From the NCBI GenBank assembly GCA_963656065.1, contig CAVKGV010000006.1, forward strand, positions 98,540-162,539: DNA of 64,000 bases. The letters are read 5' to 3'. This DNA comes from Hallerella sp963656065. Lineage in GTDB: Bacteria; Fibrobacterota; Fibrobacteria; Fibrobacterales; Fibrobacteraceae. Under the pieces are notes generated by a model that was given only the letters and a program-made list of their open reading frames with translations, had not been told where the DNA came from and did no database searches. The translations under genes were made by a program, and so were the position numbers. Every line of letters starts with the position of its first letter. Positions within the stretch are counted from its first letter, which is position 1. Below, piece after piece: positions 1-7,522 of the stretch.

Positions 1-490
1 AATCGACAAGTCCGACGCTTCCCTCGGGATCTTCAAGGGATTCCTCGTCGATGGACCCTTCGCAAGCGACAAGAATCGTTTTCCCGTCGGGCGAAAAAGC
101 GACCATATCGGGTTGTGCACCGACTGAAAAAGTCCGAAGCTTTACCAAGTCACGGTTCTGGATTTTGAACAAATGAAGAAATCCCGGCGAGGTTTTCGGG
201 ATGTTCGTTTCGACGACGGCGACAAGGTTCCGATAAACGTCAACGCTCGGAACATCTCCCTGGAAATGGAGAATTTTTTCTATCCGAGGTTTCGAAGGGT
301 CGCTAAGTGAAACAACAGAAAGTTCTTCATCGCCCGATGCCACGACAAGAATTTTTTGTTCGGGAGAATAGGCGGAAATTTCCGCACCGGGAAGTCCATC
401 CGATTCTTCCAGGCGGCTCACTTCCCGAAGTTCAAACGCAAGGGAAGATGCCACCGCCCCGAGTAAAAGAATATAGCGGACAATTTTCAT
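1..490 (-). CDS. Secreted choice-of-anchor/YncE-like beta-propeller protein, 5' part only
   Basis: The reading frame starts with ATG at 490 on the minus strand and runs off the left edge, giving 163 residues. It opens with a signal peptide (MKIVRYILLLGAVASSLAF) and continues with strand-rich repeats such as ISAYSPEQKILVVAS and MVAFSPDGKTILVACEG, the pattern of propeller blades that resemble LVIVD/YncE proteins. The acidic EGSIDEESLEDPEGSVGLVD stretch recalls the 'choice-of-anchor I' alkaline-phosphatase-like family. The 107-residue secreted protein at 492-815 lies just upstream and is probably co-transcribed. Function and C-terminal anchor are not visible. Confidence 0.7.
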   Translation of the reverse strand, partial: MKIVRYILLLGAVASSLAFELREVSRLEESDGLPGAEISAYSPEQKILVVASGDEELSVVSLSDPSKPRIEKILHFQGDVPSVDVYRNLVAVVETNIPKTSPGFLHLFKIQNRDLVKLRTFSVGAQPDMVAFSPDGKTILVACEGSIDEESLEDPEGSVGLVD

Positions 491-491
491 T

Positions 492-815
492 TTAAAAGAC
501 CAACCATCCTATTAAAAAACCAACCAAGGCTCCGCCGAGAAAAGCCCCCGCCGTCGAAGCCATTTCCATGGAACGGTCGCGATTCATCTTGCGGTCCATC
601 TGGGCATCGACAGCAATCGTAAGAGCCTGTTTGCACTTTGCATAGTTTGCGGAAAGGATCGAATCCGACGGACAAGTCTCGGGCGGCGCAAGGGAAACCG
701 TTTCCGCGGAATTTTCCGCAACCGCCGTTCTTTCAACAGTCGCTAAGGAGTCCGTCAAGCCTTCGGCAAGAAGCGTCACCGAAAAAAACAGCAGAGCTAG
801 CAGGATTTTTTTCAT
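492..815 (-). CDS. Small secreted protein with C-terminal glycine-zipper membrane segment
   Basis: 107 residues. The N-terminus (MKKILLALLFFSVTLLAEG) is a clear Sec signal peptide. The middle is polar with two cysteines (C48, C61 region, CPSDSILSANYAKC) and the last 25 residues (AGAFLGGALVGFLIGWLVF) are a small-residue-rich hydrophobic segment of the glycine-zipper kind. It stops one base before the start of the propeller gene, so the two are likely translated together. The family is not recognised. The opposite frame is open but is a shadow. Confidence 0.7.
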   Translation of the reverse strand: MKKILLALLFFSVTLLAEGLTDSLATVERTAVAENSAETVSLAPPETCPSDSILSANYAKCKQALTIAVDAQMDRKMNRDRSMEMASTAGAFLGGALVGFLIGWLVF

Positions 816-844
816 ATTTCAAAATTAATTACATTTTGAACCCT

Positions 845-1750
845 ATGGAAGAAGATCGCGTCAAAACAGCGCAAAGAGTCACGTGGCACGGATTTTTTGT
901 CAACTTAATCCTCACCGTCGGAAAGTTGCTCGCCGGAATTTTCGGACATTCATCCGCCATGATAGCCGACGGAATCCATTCCCTTTCGGATTTTGCGACC
1001 GATGCGGTAGTCCTCATCTTCGTACGCATTTCCGGAGAAGAACGCGACAGGAGCCATCCCTACGGGCACGGAAAATTCGAGACGATGGCTTCAATGCTAA
1101 TCAGCCTTGCCCTGCTCGCGGTCGCCATCGGGATTTTTGTAAACGGCATCCAGAATATCGTCCAGACGCTCCAAGGCGACATTCCCAAAGCCCCGGGGAT
1201 CATCGCTCTCGTCGCAGCAATCGTCTGCATCGCTTCAAAAGAAATGCTCTACCGCTACACGGTTCGTGCCGGGCATCGCATCAACAGCCAAGCACTCATC
1301 GCCAACGCATGGCATCACCGTTCCGACGCCCTGTCAAGCATCGGGACGCTTTTCGGAATCGGCGGAGCGTTCTTTCTCGGCGGAAAATTCACCATTCTCG
1401 ACCCGATAGCCGCGGTCATCGTCAGCATTTTCATCATCAAGGTCGCATTCCAAATCGGATTTCCCACCGTCCAGGAACTTCTCGAAGCGTCCCTTCCGCC
1501 CGATGTCGAAACAGAGATTTGCGATATCATCCGCAACACGGACAAGGTTCGCTGGCTGCACAATCTGCAGACCCGGAAAATCGGCAACGATTACGCCATC
1601 GATGTTCACATCAAACTCGACCGAGACATTTCTCTAGTCGAAGCCCACGATATTGCGACATCCATCGAAAAACAGCTGCGCACCAAATACGGGAAGCGCA
1701 CACAAATTAACGTCCACATGGAACCCCTTTCGGAATCCGGAAATGTCTAA
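845..1750 (+). CDS. Cation diffusion facilitator (CDF) divalent metal/proton antiporter
   Basis: 301 residues, the usual CDF length. Several transmembrane helices are followed by a cytoplasmic domain from about residue 210. Metal-site motifs are visible: HSLSDFATD (D49, D53) in helix 2 and NAWHHRSDALSS in helix 5, which together form the transport site in this family. It would export Zn, Mn, Fe or Cd; the sequence does not tell which. ATG at 845 was chosen because it sits right at the start of the family's first helix, although the frame stays open farther upstream. Its stop overlaps the start of the following lipoprotein gene by 8 bases. Confidence 0.93.
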   Translation: MEEDRVKTAQRVTWHGFFVNLILTVGKLLAGIFGHSSAMIADGIHSLSDFATDAVVLIFVRISGEERDRSHPYGHGKFETMASMLISLALLAVAIGIFVNGIQNIVQTLQGDIPKAPGIIALVAAIVCIASKEMLYRYTVRAGHRINSQALIANAWHHRSDALSSIGTLFGIGGAFFLGGKFTILDPIAAVIVSIFIIKVAFQIGFPTVQELLEASLPPDVETEICDIIRNTDKVRWLHNLQTRKIGNDYAIDVHIKLDRDISLVEAHDIATSIEKQLRTKYGKRTQINVHMEPLSESGNV

Positions 1751-2639
1751 AATCCTTTTTGCATTAATCGCTTCAAGCCTCCTTTTTTTCACCGCCTGCG
1801 ACGATATCCGGACGGAAAAATATCCAAACGGAAAACCGTATCGGCAGGTTCGTTACGAGAACGGCGTCAAGAACGGTATTGAAACGGAATACTACGAATC
1901 GGGTTCCGTCAAGCGGACGCGAAACTTTGTCCAGGGAAAGGTACAGGGAGAATCCGAAGAGTTTTACGAATCCGGCAAACTTCGGGGAACATTCCTCTAC
2001 AAGAACGATGCGCTCGACGGGACGGCAAAACGCTTTTACGAAAACGGAAAAGTCCAATCGATTACTTTATACAAAATGGGAACCGTCGCAGGATTTCCGC
2101 AAACATTCGATTCCGACGGAGATCCCGAAATCCAAGGTTCCTATGAAGATTCCAGGGACGGAAACCGCTACGAATGGGTGCGCATCGGAAATGCCGTGTG
2201 GACTGCGGAGAACATCAAATATGCGCCATTCAAAGGCTCCGTCTGTATGCAGTGCAACATCTGGGGACGGCTTTACGACTGGAACAGCGCCCAAAAAGCC
2301 TGTCCGCCGGATTTTCGGATTCCAAGCGTTTCCAACTGGGAAAAACTCTCCCAAGATGCGGGAAAGGATCCGGCAAAAAAATTGAAAGCCTCTTTCGGTT
2401 GGAACGATAACGGCAACGGAACCGACGAATTCGGCTTCGGACTGCGCGCAAGCGGCGCACACTTTGAAAAGGCAAGCGTCCCCGAAAAATCGAGAAAGTT
2501 TAGAGATGCGGGCGACAAGGCCTATCTCTGGACAGCCAACGGAACGGTCGCCGTTTTCAAGAAAAATTCCAGCCGGATTTCCTTCGAAAAATTCAACCCG
2601 GAATTCGGCGCGAGCCTCCGCTGTGTATTGGGTGAGTAA
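1743..2639 (+). CDS. FISUMP-domain lipoprotein with MORN-2 type repeats
   Basis: 298 residues. It starts with a lipoprotein signal (lipobox FTAC, Cys 20). Residues about 25-140 hold repeats of the form YENGVKNGIETEYYESGSV, the MORN-2/YwqK pattern. Residues about 150-298 are the Fibrobacter major paralogous domain (YEWVRIGNAVWTAENI, CNIWGRLYDWNSAQKACP, GWNDNGNGTDEFGFGLRASG, final SLRCV). The domain is of unknown function and abundant in Fibrobacter surface proteins. ATG at 1743 overlaps the CDF stop, suggesting translational coupling, though a functional link is not evident. Confidence 0.9.
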   Translation: MSKILFALIASSLLFFTACDDIRTEKYPNGKPYRQVRYENGVKNGIETEYYESGSVKRTRNFVQGKVQGESEEFYESGKLRGTFLYKNDALDGTAKRFYENGKVQSITLYKMGTVAGFPQTFDSDGDPEIQGSYEDSRDGNRYEWVRIGNAVWTAENIKYAPFKGSVCMQCNIWGRLYDWNSAQKACPPDFRIPSVSNWEKLSQDAGKDPAKKLKASFGWNDNGNGTDEFGFGLRASGAHFEKASVPEKSRKFRDAGDKAYLWTANGTVAVFKKNSSRISFEKFNPEFGASLRCVLGE

Positions 2640-3195
2640 TCCGCGGACGTCTAAGTTTAGGGATTAGGGAGTAGGGATTAGGGATTGGTCTGCGGACGTC
2701 TAAGTTTTCAGGATTAATCGGGACACGAGAATTTGAAACGAACCGTTTTCGTTCACCGTCATTCTGGAGCGGAGCGATAGAATCAGCCACGCTTTTTTTC
2801 AGAAATTTCGATTTGTCGTCATTCTGGAGGGTTCGAAGAACCCGATAGAATCCCTGTCCAATAACACTCCACTCCCAGATCTCAGTTCTAAGTTCTGATC
2901 TGGATCCTATCGCTCCGCATTGCTACGCTCCAGGATGACCGCTAGAAGGAAAAGTTTGCTCGAAAGTCATTCCACTCTCGATTCTTCACACTCCACTCTG
3001 AGCACAAAGCTCTGGCATGGATCCTATCGCTCCGCATTGCTACGCTCCAGGATGACAGAAGAGCGTTCATGCCCACCGTCATTCCACACTCCACTCTTCA
3101 CACTCCACTCTGAGTTCTAAGTTCTCAGTTCCGACCTCCCGCGTCCCGATCCAAGAATCCGTCATGCGGAAGAATTAAATTTATATATTATATAT
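2640..3195. repeat. Intergenic cluster of REP-like hairpin repeats
   Basis: No gene is seen in these 556 bases. Copies of a short palindromic element lie at 2758-2784, 2818-2852, 2902-2939 and 3019-3056; the last two are identical over 38 bases. Conserved arms (GTCATTCTGGAG ... GATAGAATC, or GGATCCTATC ... CCAGGATGAC) enclose a variable centre, e.g. GGGTTC-GAA-GAACCC. Other pieces are the twice-occurring CGGACGTCTAAGTTT (near 2642 and 2692), a run of GGATTAGGGA-like units (about 2660-2690) and phrases like AGTTCTAAGTTCTGATC. The last 20 bases before purU are almost pure A/T. Confidence 0.8.
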
Positions 3196-4041
3196 ATGGC
3201 TATTACCCGATATATTCTACAAATTCATTGTCCCGACCAAAAAGGACTGATCGCCGGCACCACGCAAGTTCTCGCCAATGCCGGAGCGAACATCATCGAC
3301 ATGACGCAGCACACCGCCAAGGATATCGAGACCTTCTTTCTCCGGGCGGTTTTCGAATGCGAACCTTCGGCAGCGACCGAAGTCCGCGAGCATCTGAAAA
3401 CGATCGCTCCAGAGCTTTCGCTCGAATGGAACCTTTACGACACGACAAAGGTTCAGCGTCTCGCGATTTTCGTTTCCAAGACAGACCATTGTCTTTACGA
3501 TCTGCTTCTCAAACATCGCGACGGAGACCTTCCCTGCGAATTTAGCTGCATCGTGAGCAACCACACGGAACTCGGGCCCGTCGGCGGAACATTCGGCGTT
3601 CCTTTCTACTATGTCCCAAGCACTGGCGACAAGACCGTTTCGGAAAACCGTTTCCGCGAAATCATCCAGGAAACAAAAACCGACGGAATCATTCTCGCCC
3701 GCTACATGCAGATTCTCTCGGCGGCGTTTACCGAAGAGTTCCGCTACAAAGTCGTGAACATCCACCACGGATTTCTTCCGGCGTTCAAAGGGGCGAAGCC
3801 TTACCATCAAGCGTGGCACAAGGGCGTAAAAATCATCGGTGCAACAGCACACTTTGCGACAGAAGACCTAGACCAAGGCCCGATTATCTGCCAGGATGTC
3901 CAACGCGTTCCTGAAACCGCATCGATCGACGAACTGGTCGAACTCGGAAAGGACATCGAAAAGCGTACGCTCTCCTCGGCGGTCAAGCTCTGGCTCGAGC
4001 ACCGCATCTTTGTTTACGAAGGACGAACCTTTATCCTGTAA
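3196..4041 (+). CDS. purU: Formyltetrahydrofolate deformylase
   Basis: 281 residues, the normal length. An N-terminal ACT domain (about 1-85, RYILQIHCPDQKGLIAGTTQ) precedes a formyltransferase-type catalytic domain with the family motif VNIHHGFLPAFKGAKPYHQA and the active-site Asp region TEDLDQGPIICQD. It hydrolyses 10-formyl-THF to formate and THF, supplying formate or balancing one-carbon units. No Shine-Dalgarno is visible; the ATG lies within TATATTATATATATGG, so a leaderless or very short-leader transcript is possible. First gene of an operon that runs to 7135. Confidence 0.96.
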   Translation: MAITRYILQIHCPDQKGLIAGTTQVLANAGANIIDMTQHTAKDIETFFLRAVFECEPSAATEVREHLKTIAPELSLEWNLYDTTKVQRLAIFVSKTDHCLYDLLLKHRDGDLPCEFSCIVSNHTELGPVGGTFGVPFYYVPSTGDKTVSENRFREIIQETKTDGIILARYMQILSAAFTEEFRYKVVNIHHGFLPAFKGAKPYHQAWHKGVKIIGATAHFATEDLDQGPIICQDVQRVPETASIDELVELGKDIEKRTLSSAVKLWLEHRIFVYEGRTFIL

Positions 4042-4049
4042 GGATTTTT

Positions 4050-4526
4050 ATGGCAGACGAAAACGAATCCAGAATCCAGGACGCCGAAATCGTTTCGGTA
4101 AAAAGCCCGGAAGAAGAAAACCAGGCATCCCAGACTCCTGCAGAGAATCCAGAGCCTAAACAAGACGCAAAGGAGGAAAAACCCCAAGTCATCATCCAGC
4201 ATGAACGCGGCGTTTCCTACTATGTAGGCTTTGCGCTTCTCACCGTGCTTGCGATATGTTTCTTTTTCATCCCGGGAATTTCGCTCGTCTATATCGTGAG
4301 CTGTATCGCGGCGATTTCGGCACCCGTTGCCTGGATTTTTGCCGCGCTTCTCTCCGTCATCGTCTGGTTTATTTTCAAGCTGAAAATCAAGGGATTCAAG
4401 AAGTCGTTCCTCTGGTATATCGGGCTTTGCGTACTCATTTCCGTCATTCTGGTTTCGCTCACCGTCCTTACCAGCTACCAAATCCTGGGCGGAATTTTCG
4501 CCCTTCTTATCGGAGGATCCAACTGA
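4050..4526 (+). CDS. Integral membrane protein, unknown function
   Basis: 158 residues. An acidic, low-complexity cytoplasmic tail (residues 1-45, rich in E, K, P, Q) is followed by about four hydrophobic helices (YVGFALLTVLAICFFFIPGI, IVSCIAAISAPVAWIFAALL, SFLWYIGLCVLISVILVSL, YQILGGIFALLIGG). No family is recognised. It starts 8 bases after purU and its TGA overlaps the pyrE ATG by one base (TGATG), so it is translationally coupled to the nucleotide genes; whether it has a part in that metabolism is unknown. Confidence 0.8.
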   Translation: MADENESRIQDAEIVSVKSPEEENQASQTPAENPEPKQDAKEEKPQVIIQHERGVSYYVGFALLTVLAICFFFIPGISLVYIVSCIAAISAPVAWIFAALLSVIVWFIFKLKIKGFKKSFLWYIGLCVLISVILVSLTVLTSYQILGGIFALLIGGSN

Positions 4527-5194
4527 TGAACCGGAAAGATTCCTTTGTTCACTTTCTAGTCGAAACCGGAGCGCTCAAGTTCGGCGCGTTTGTCACCAAG
4601 AGCGGACGCCACACGCCGTATTTCATCAACACGGGAGAATTTCGCACGGGAAAAGCTCTCACCCGCCTGTCCGAATTCTATGCCGAAGCCTTTGTCGAAC
4701 ATTTTAAGGATAAGGCGTCGAACCTTTTCGGACCCGCCTACAAGGGAATCCCCCTGTGCGCCGCGACAGCGATTTCCCTCTACGAGCACCACGGACTCGA
4801 CCTGAGCTTCACATACAACCGAAAAGAAGCGAAGGACCACGGCGAAGGCGGAAACCTCGTCGGCGACACTTACAAGGAAGCGAAAGACGTCGTCATCATC
4901 GAGGACGTGATTACCGCGGGAACATCCGTGAACGAAACGATGCAGGCGATGAAAAATTTCCCGAACGCAAAAATCCGGGGACTTCTCATTTCCGTTGACC
5001 GCAAGGAACGTCTCGAAAACGGAAAATCCGCCCTTTCGACCGTCGAAGAGACTTACGGAATCGAAGCCCATTCGATTATCGACATCGACGACATCATCGC
5101 GTTCCTCGAAAGCCCGGAAAACCGCCAGAAAATCGGTGCGCCGTGCGACATCCTGGAAAAAGTTCGCGCCTATCGAAAAGAATGGGGTGTGTAA
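4526..5194 (+). CDS. pyrE: Orotate phosphoribosyltransferase
   Basis: 222 residues. It transfers phosphoribosyl from PRPP to orotate in de novo pyrimidine synthesis. Seen: substrate segment FVTKSGRHTPYFINTGEFRTGK (about 22-43), FGPAYKGIPLC (68-78) and the PRPP-binding signature DVVIIEDVITAGTSVNE (121-137). The start at 4526 overlaps the preceding stop; the frame is open farther upstream but the family N-terminus begins here. In the same direction and operon as purU. carB, another pyrimidine gene, is far away at 43515. Confidence 0.95.
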   Translation: MNRKDSFVHFLVETGALKFGAFVTKSGRHTPYFINTGEFRTGKALTRLSEFYAEAFVEHFKDKASNLFGPAYKGIPLCAATAISLYEHHGLDLSFTYNRKEAKDHGEGGNLVGDTYKEAKDVVIIEDVITAGTSVNETMQAMKNFPNAKIRGLLISVDRKERLENGKSALSTVEETYGIEAHSIIDIDDIIAFLESPENRQKIGAPCDILEKVRAYRKEWGV

Positions 5195-5195
5195 A

Positions 5196-5879
5196 ATGCG
5201 GGCGGCGGTTCTGCTGTTTACGATTATCCTCGTCGCCTGTTCGGGCAAACAGTGGAACGCAAGCCACCCCTACTACCGGGAATCTCCGAGCGCAAATGAA
5301 GAAATTGCGCTGGTCGGGCTTCACCGGGCGATAGTCGTCACACGCGACAAATGGTTTTCCAAGAACCTGGAAATTCCGCGGGATTCCGTCTATTCCATTC
5401 TGAGCTATCAGGCGGAAAAAGCCTTTGAAAAAGAACTGAAAAGTACGCGCTACCCGAAACTTTCCCTCTGGCCGGATTCCGCCTATGAATCCTTTCCCGA
5501 AGACACACAAAGGCTCGACGACCGAATCTTTGTCAAGGGACATTTCCCCGCCCAGGGAATAAGCGTTTCCGTGTCTGGATCCGCGCCCAAATACCTGATT
5601 CTCGTCCATGAATTTACGCTCGGGCTGGACCTTTCCAAGGACAACTTTTACGATTACGCGCTCACCGGTCGCGAAGCCGCCGAAAAGCGAACTTCGAACT
5701 TTTTGACCATCATCCTTGCCTACACGCTCTGGGACAACGAAAAGCAACGTGCCCTCTATTCCGCGGTTTCCGAAATTCCGCTAGACATCCGAAACGGAAT
5801 TTCAAAGGAATCTGTCTCTATGGTTTCGGCATTTGCCGCCGACAGCCTCGCTTTCGGAATCGACGAGGGCGTTCGATGA
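5196..5879 (+). CDS. Lipoprotein, unknown function
   Basis: 227 residues. MRAAVLLFTIILVACSGKQW is a lipoprotein signal with lipobox LVAC (Cys 15). The mature part is a mixed alpha/beta soluble domain without a family I can name; it includes YLILVHEFTLGLDLSKDNFYDYAL, which resembles strands of small outer-membrane-associated lipoproteins. It starts 1 base after the pyrE stop and ends with ATGA overlapping the following outer-membrane protein gene, so the two envelope proteins are probably partners. Confidence 0.8.
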   Translation: MRAAVLLFTIILVACSGKQWNASHPYYRESPSANEEIALVGLHRAIVVTRDKWFSKNLEIPRDSVYSILSYQAEKAFEKELKSTRYPKLSLWPDSAYESFPEDTQRLDDRIFVKGHFPAQGISVSVSGSAPKYLILVHEFTLGLDLSKDNFYDYALTGREAAEKRTSNFLTIILAYTLWDNEKQRALYSAVSEIPLDIRNGISKESVSMVSAFAADSLAFGIDEGVR

Positions 5880-7135
5880 AAATTTTTTCCATCCTGCTCA
5901 CCGTCCTGATTTTTTCCGCCGAGCTCTTCGCCGGAGAAATTTTTTACAAAACGCCTTTCACCCTCTGGAGCGACCCGGACATTCTCCTCTGGAGCCCGGA
6001 CAGCACCGTTCCGCTTGACCCGAAAGAATTTTCGCTGTCGCTCAAACGGAACAACGGCGGAATCGGAAATCCTTCGGTGCGGATCGCAGGAGAATGGGAA
6101 AGGGATTCAAGCACAGCGCTCTATTCGAAATGGCTCAGGAACAATCTGGAGCCGAAAATTCCCGCCGAGAACCTCAAGACCCGCGACCCAAAAGTCCAGG
6201 AGAAAATCGCATCCATCGAAGATCGCCTTTTGCTCTTTATGACCCGCCGAGGAAATTCCCTTGTCATCGCTCTCTTTGACGAAACGAGTTTTGCGCCGAA
6301 AATCGCGGGTTCACTTCCCTACAACGAAGACAAAATCCAGCTGGGAGACGATATCGCGGAAATGTTCTTTGGCGGAAGCACCAAGCGACGCCTTTCCACC
6401 GAAGAGAGAAAAAGAAAAGCGGTAGAACCGGACAAATATTTTTCGGAGATTCCCAAGTTTCACGGTTGGGTAGGAATCGCCGGCGGCTACACGCAGGCCC
6501 AGATTCCGTTCACGCCGGACAATTGGTATCGGAGCCATCTCAAAAGCCGCATCAAGAATTACCGCAACACCAAGGATTCGCTTTCCACCTGGAACTTTTT
6601 GGAAGATTCCTCTCCAGTCCTAAACGTTTATGCCGGCGGGCTCTGGTACGATTTTATCGGTGCGGAAATTTTCTTCCGGTTCTCTTCCCACGATGCAAAA
6701 ACCGACGACCGCGATACGGTTTACCGGGAACTGGACCACTGGACGTTTTACCGCTACGAAATCGGTCTCAGCCTCTTGTTTTCCCACCGTTTCCATGTGC
6801 GGAAAAATATCGATATCTTGCCACACGCTTCGCTCGGATTTCTCTACAGCTTTCTCTCGGAATCCATCGATACGAAAAGCGGGCGAGAACCTTCGAGCGC
6901 CTACAAAGCCCGCATTGAATTCAAGGATTTTTACAAGGGAGCGATTCTTTCGGCAGGAGTCCGCGGACTTTTCTTTGAACATTACGGAATCGACTTGCGG
7001 GCGGGAATCGCCGGACGCGGTAGGCTTCTCGACAAGGAACCGTCTGTCGATGCGGTCGCCGAACCGACGGAAATCGGAGGTTCCACCATCGACTGCTTTA
7101 TCCAGCTGGGCTTTGAATACCACTGGTCGCTCTGA
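5876..7135 (+). CDS. Predicted outer-membrane beta-barrel protein
   Basis: 419 residues. A signal peptide (MKIFSILLTVLIFSAELFAG) precedes a region of about 180 residues with charged segments (residues about 165-185 very basic), then from about 195 alternating strands rich in aromatic residues (WVGIAGGYTQAQIPF, VLNVYAGGLWYDFIGAEIFFRFS, FYRYEIGLSLLFSHRFHV, ILPHASLGFLYSFLS, AILSAGVRGLFFEHYGIDLRAG) ending in FIQLGFEYHWSL, a typical barrel end with a C-terminal aromatic/Leu. No family name can be given. The ATG overlaps the upstream lipoprotein stop (ATGA). Confidence 0.8.
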   Translation: MKIFSILLTVLIFSAELFAGEIFYKTPFTLWSDPDILLWSPDSTVPLDPKEFSLSLKRNNGGIGNPSVRIAGEWERDSSTALYSKWLRNNLEPKIPAENLKTRDPKVQEKIASIEDRLLLFMTRRGNSLVIALFDETSFAPKIAGSLPYNEDKIQLGDDIAEMFFGGSTKRRLSTEERKRKAVEPDKYFSEIPKFHGWVGIAGGYTQAQIPFTPDNWYRSHLKSRIKNYRNTKDSLSTWNFLEDSSPVLNVYAGGLWYDFIGAEIFFRFSSHDAKTDDRDTVYRELDHWTFYRYEIGLSLLFSHRFHVRKNIDILPHASLGFLYSFLSESIDTKSGREPSSAYKARIEFKDFYKGAILSAGVRGLFFEHYGIDLRAGIAGRGRLLDKEPSVDAVAEPTEIGGSTIDCFIQLGFEYHWSL

Positions 7136-7522
7136 CTTGAGAGATTTTTGTTAAGAGTTGAGGGCTTAAAACTGAGAGTGGAGTGTGGAGATTTGAATGA
7201 CGTCGGAAGGGATTCTATCGAGGTCTTCGACCTCTCCAGAATGACGTCGAAGACGAACGTTCTACTGTCATCCTGGAGGGAGCATCGCGACCGATAGGAT
7301 CCATTTTAAAAGAAACGCTGAAAATGGATTCTATCACTCCCTTCGGGAGTTCCAGAATGACTGTGAACGGGGATTCTATCGGGTTCCTTGGGAACCTCCA
7401 GAATGACGGTGCACGAAAACGGTTCGCTCCGCAGACAACTCCACACTCCATTTTCAACACTCCGCATTCGAAGCTTAAACGTCCGCGGTTCTAAGCTCTA
7501 AGTTCTATCGACTAAGCTCTGA
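7136..7522. repeat. Intergenic REP-like hairpin repeats between convergent genes
   Basis: No gene seen. Four copies of the palindromic element occur at 7210-7245, 7267-7302, 7326-7361 and 7371-7407. Each has the arm GGATTCTATC/CCAGAATGAC (or its T-to-C, A-to-G counterpart ATCCT/AGGAT at 7267-7302, in reverse orientation) around a different perfect inner hairpin: GAGGTC-TTC-GACCTC, ACTCCC-TTC-GGGAGT, GGTTCC-TTG-GGAACC. Near 7485-7525 is a second repeat type (TTCTAAGCTCTAAGTTCTATC), also found near 26060. Located between two convergent genes, the hairpins may stop or stabilise transcripts. Confidence 0.8.

Noticed and set aside
883..1710. 275-codon frame overlapping the CDF gene
   Set aside because: Same-strand shadow rich in Arg and His; the CDF frame has metal motifs and membrane helices.
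2660..2690. GGATTAGGGA units as telomere-like or origin repeat
   Set aside because: Only three or four degenerate copies inside a REP-rich spacer; no DnaA boxes or replication genes near.
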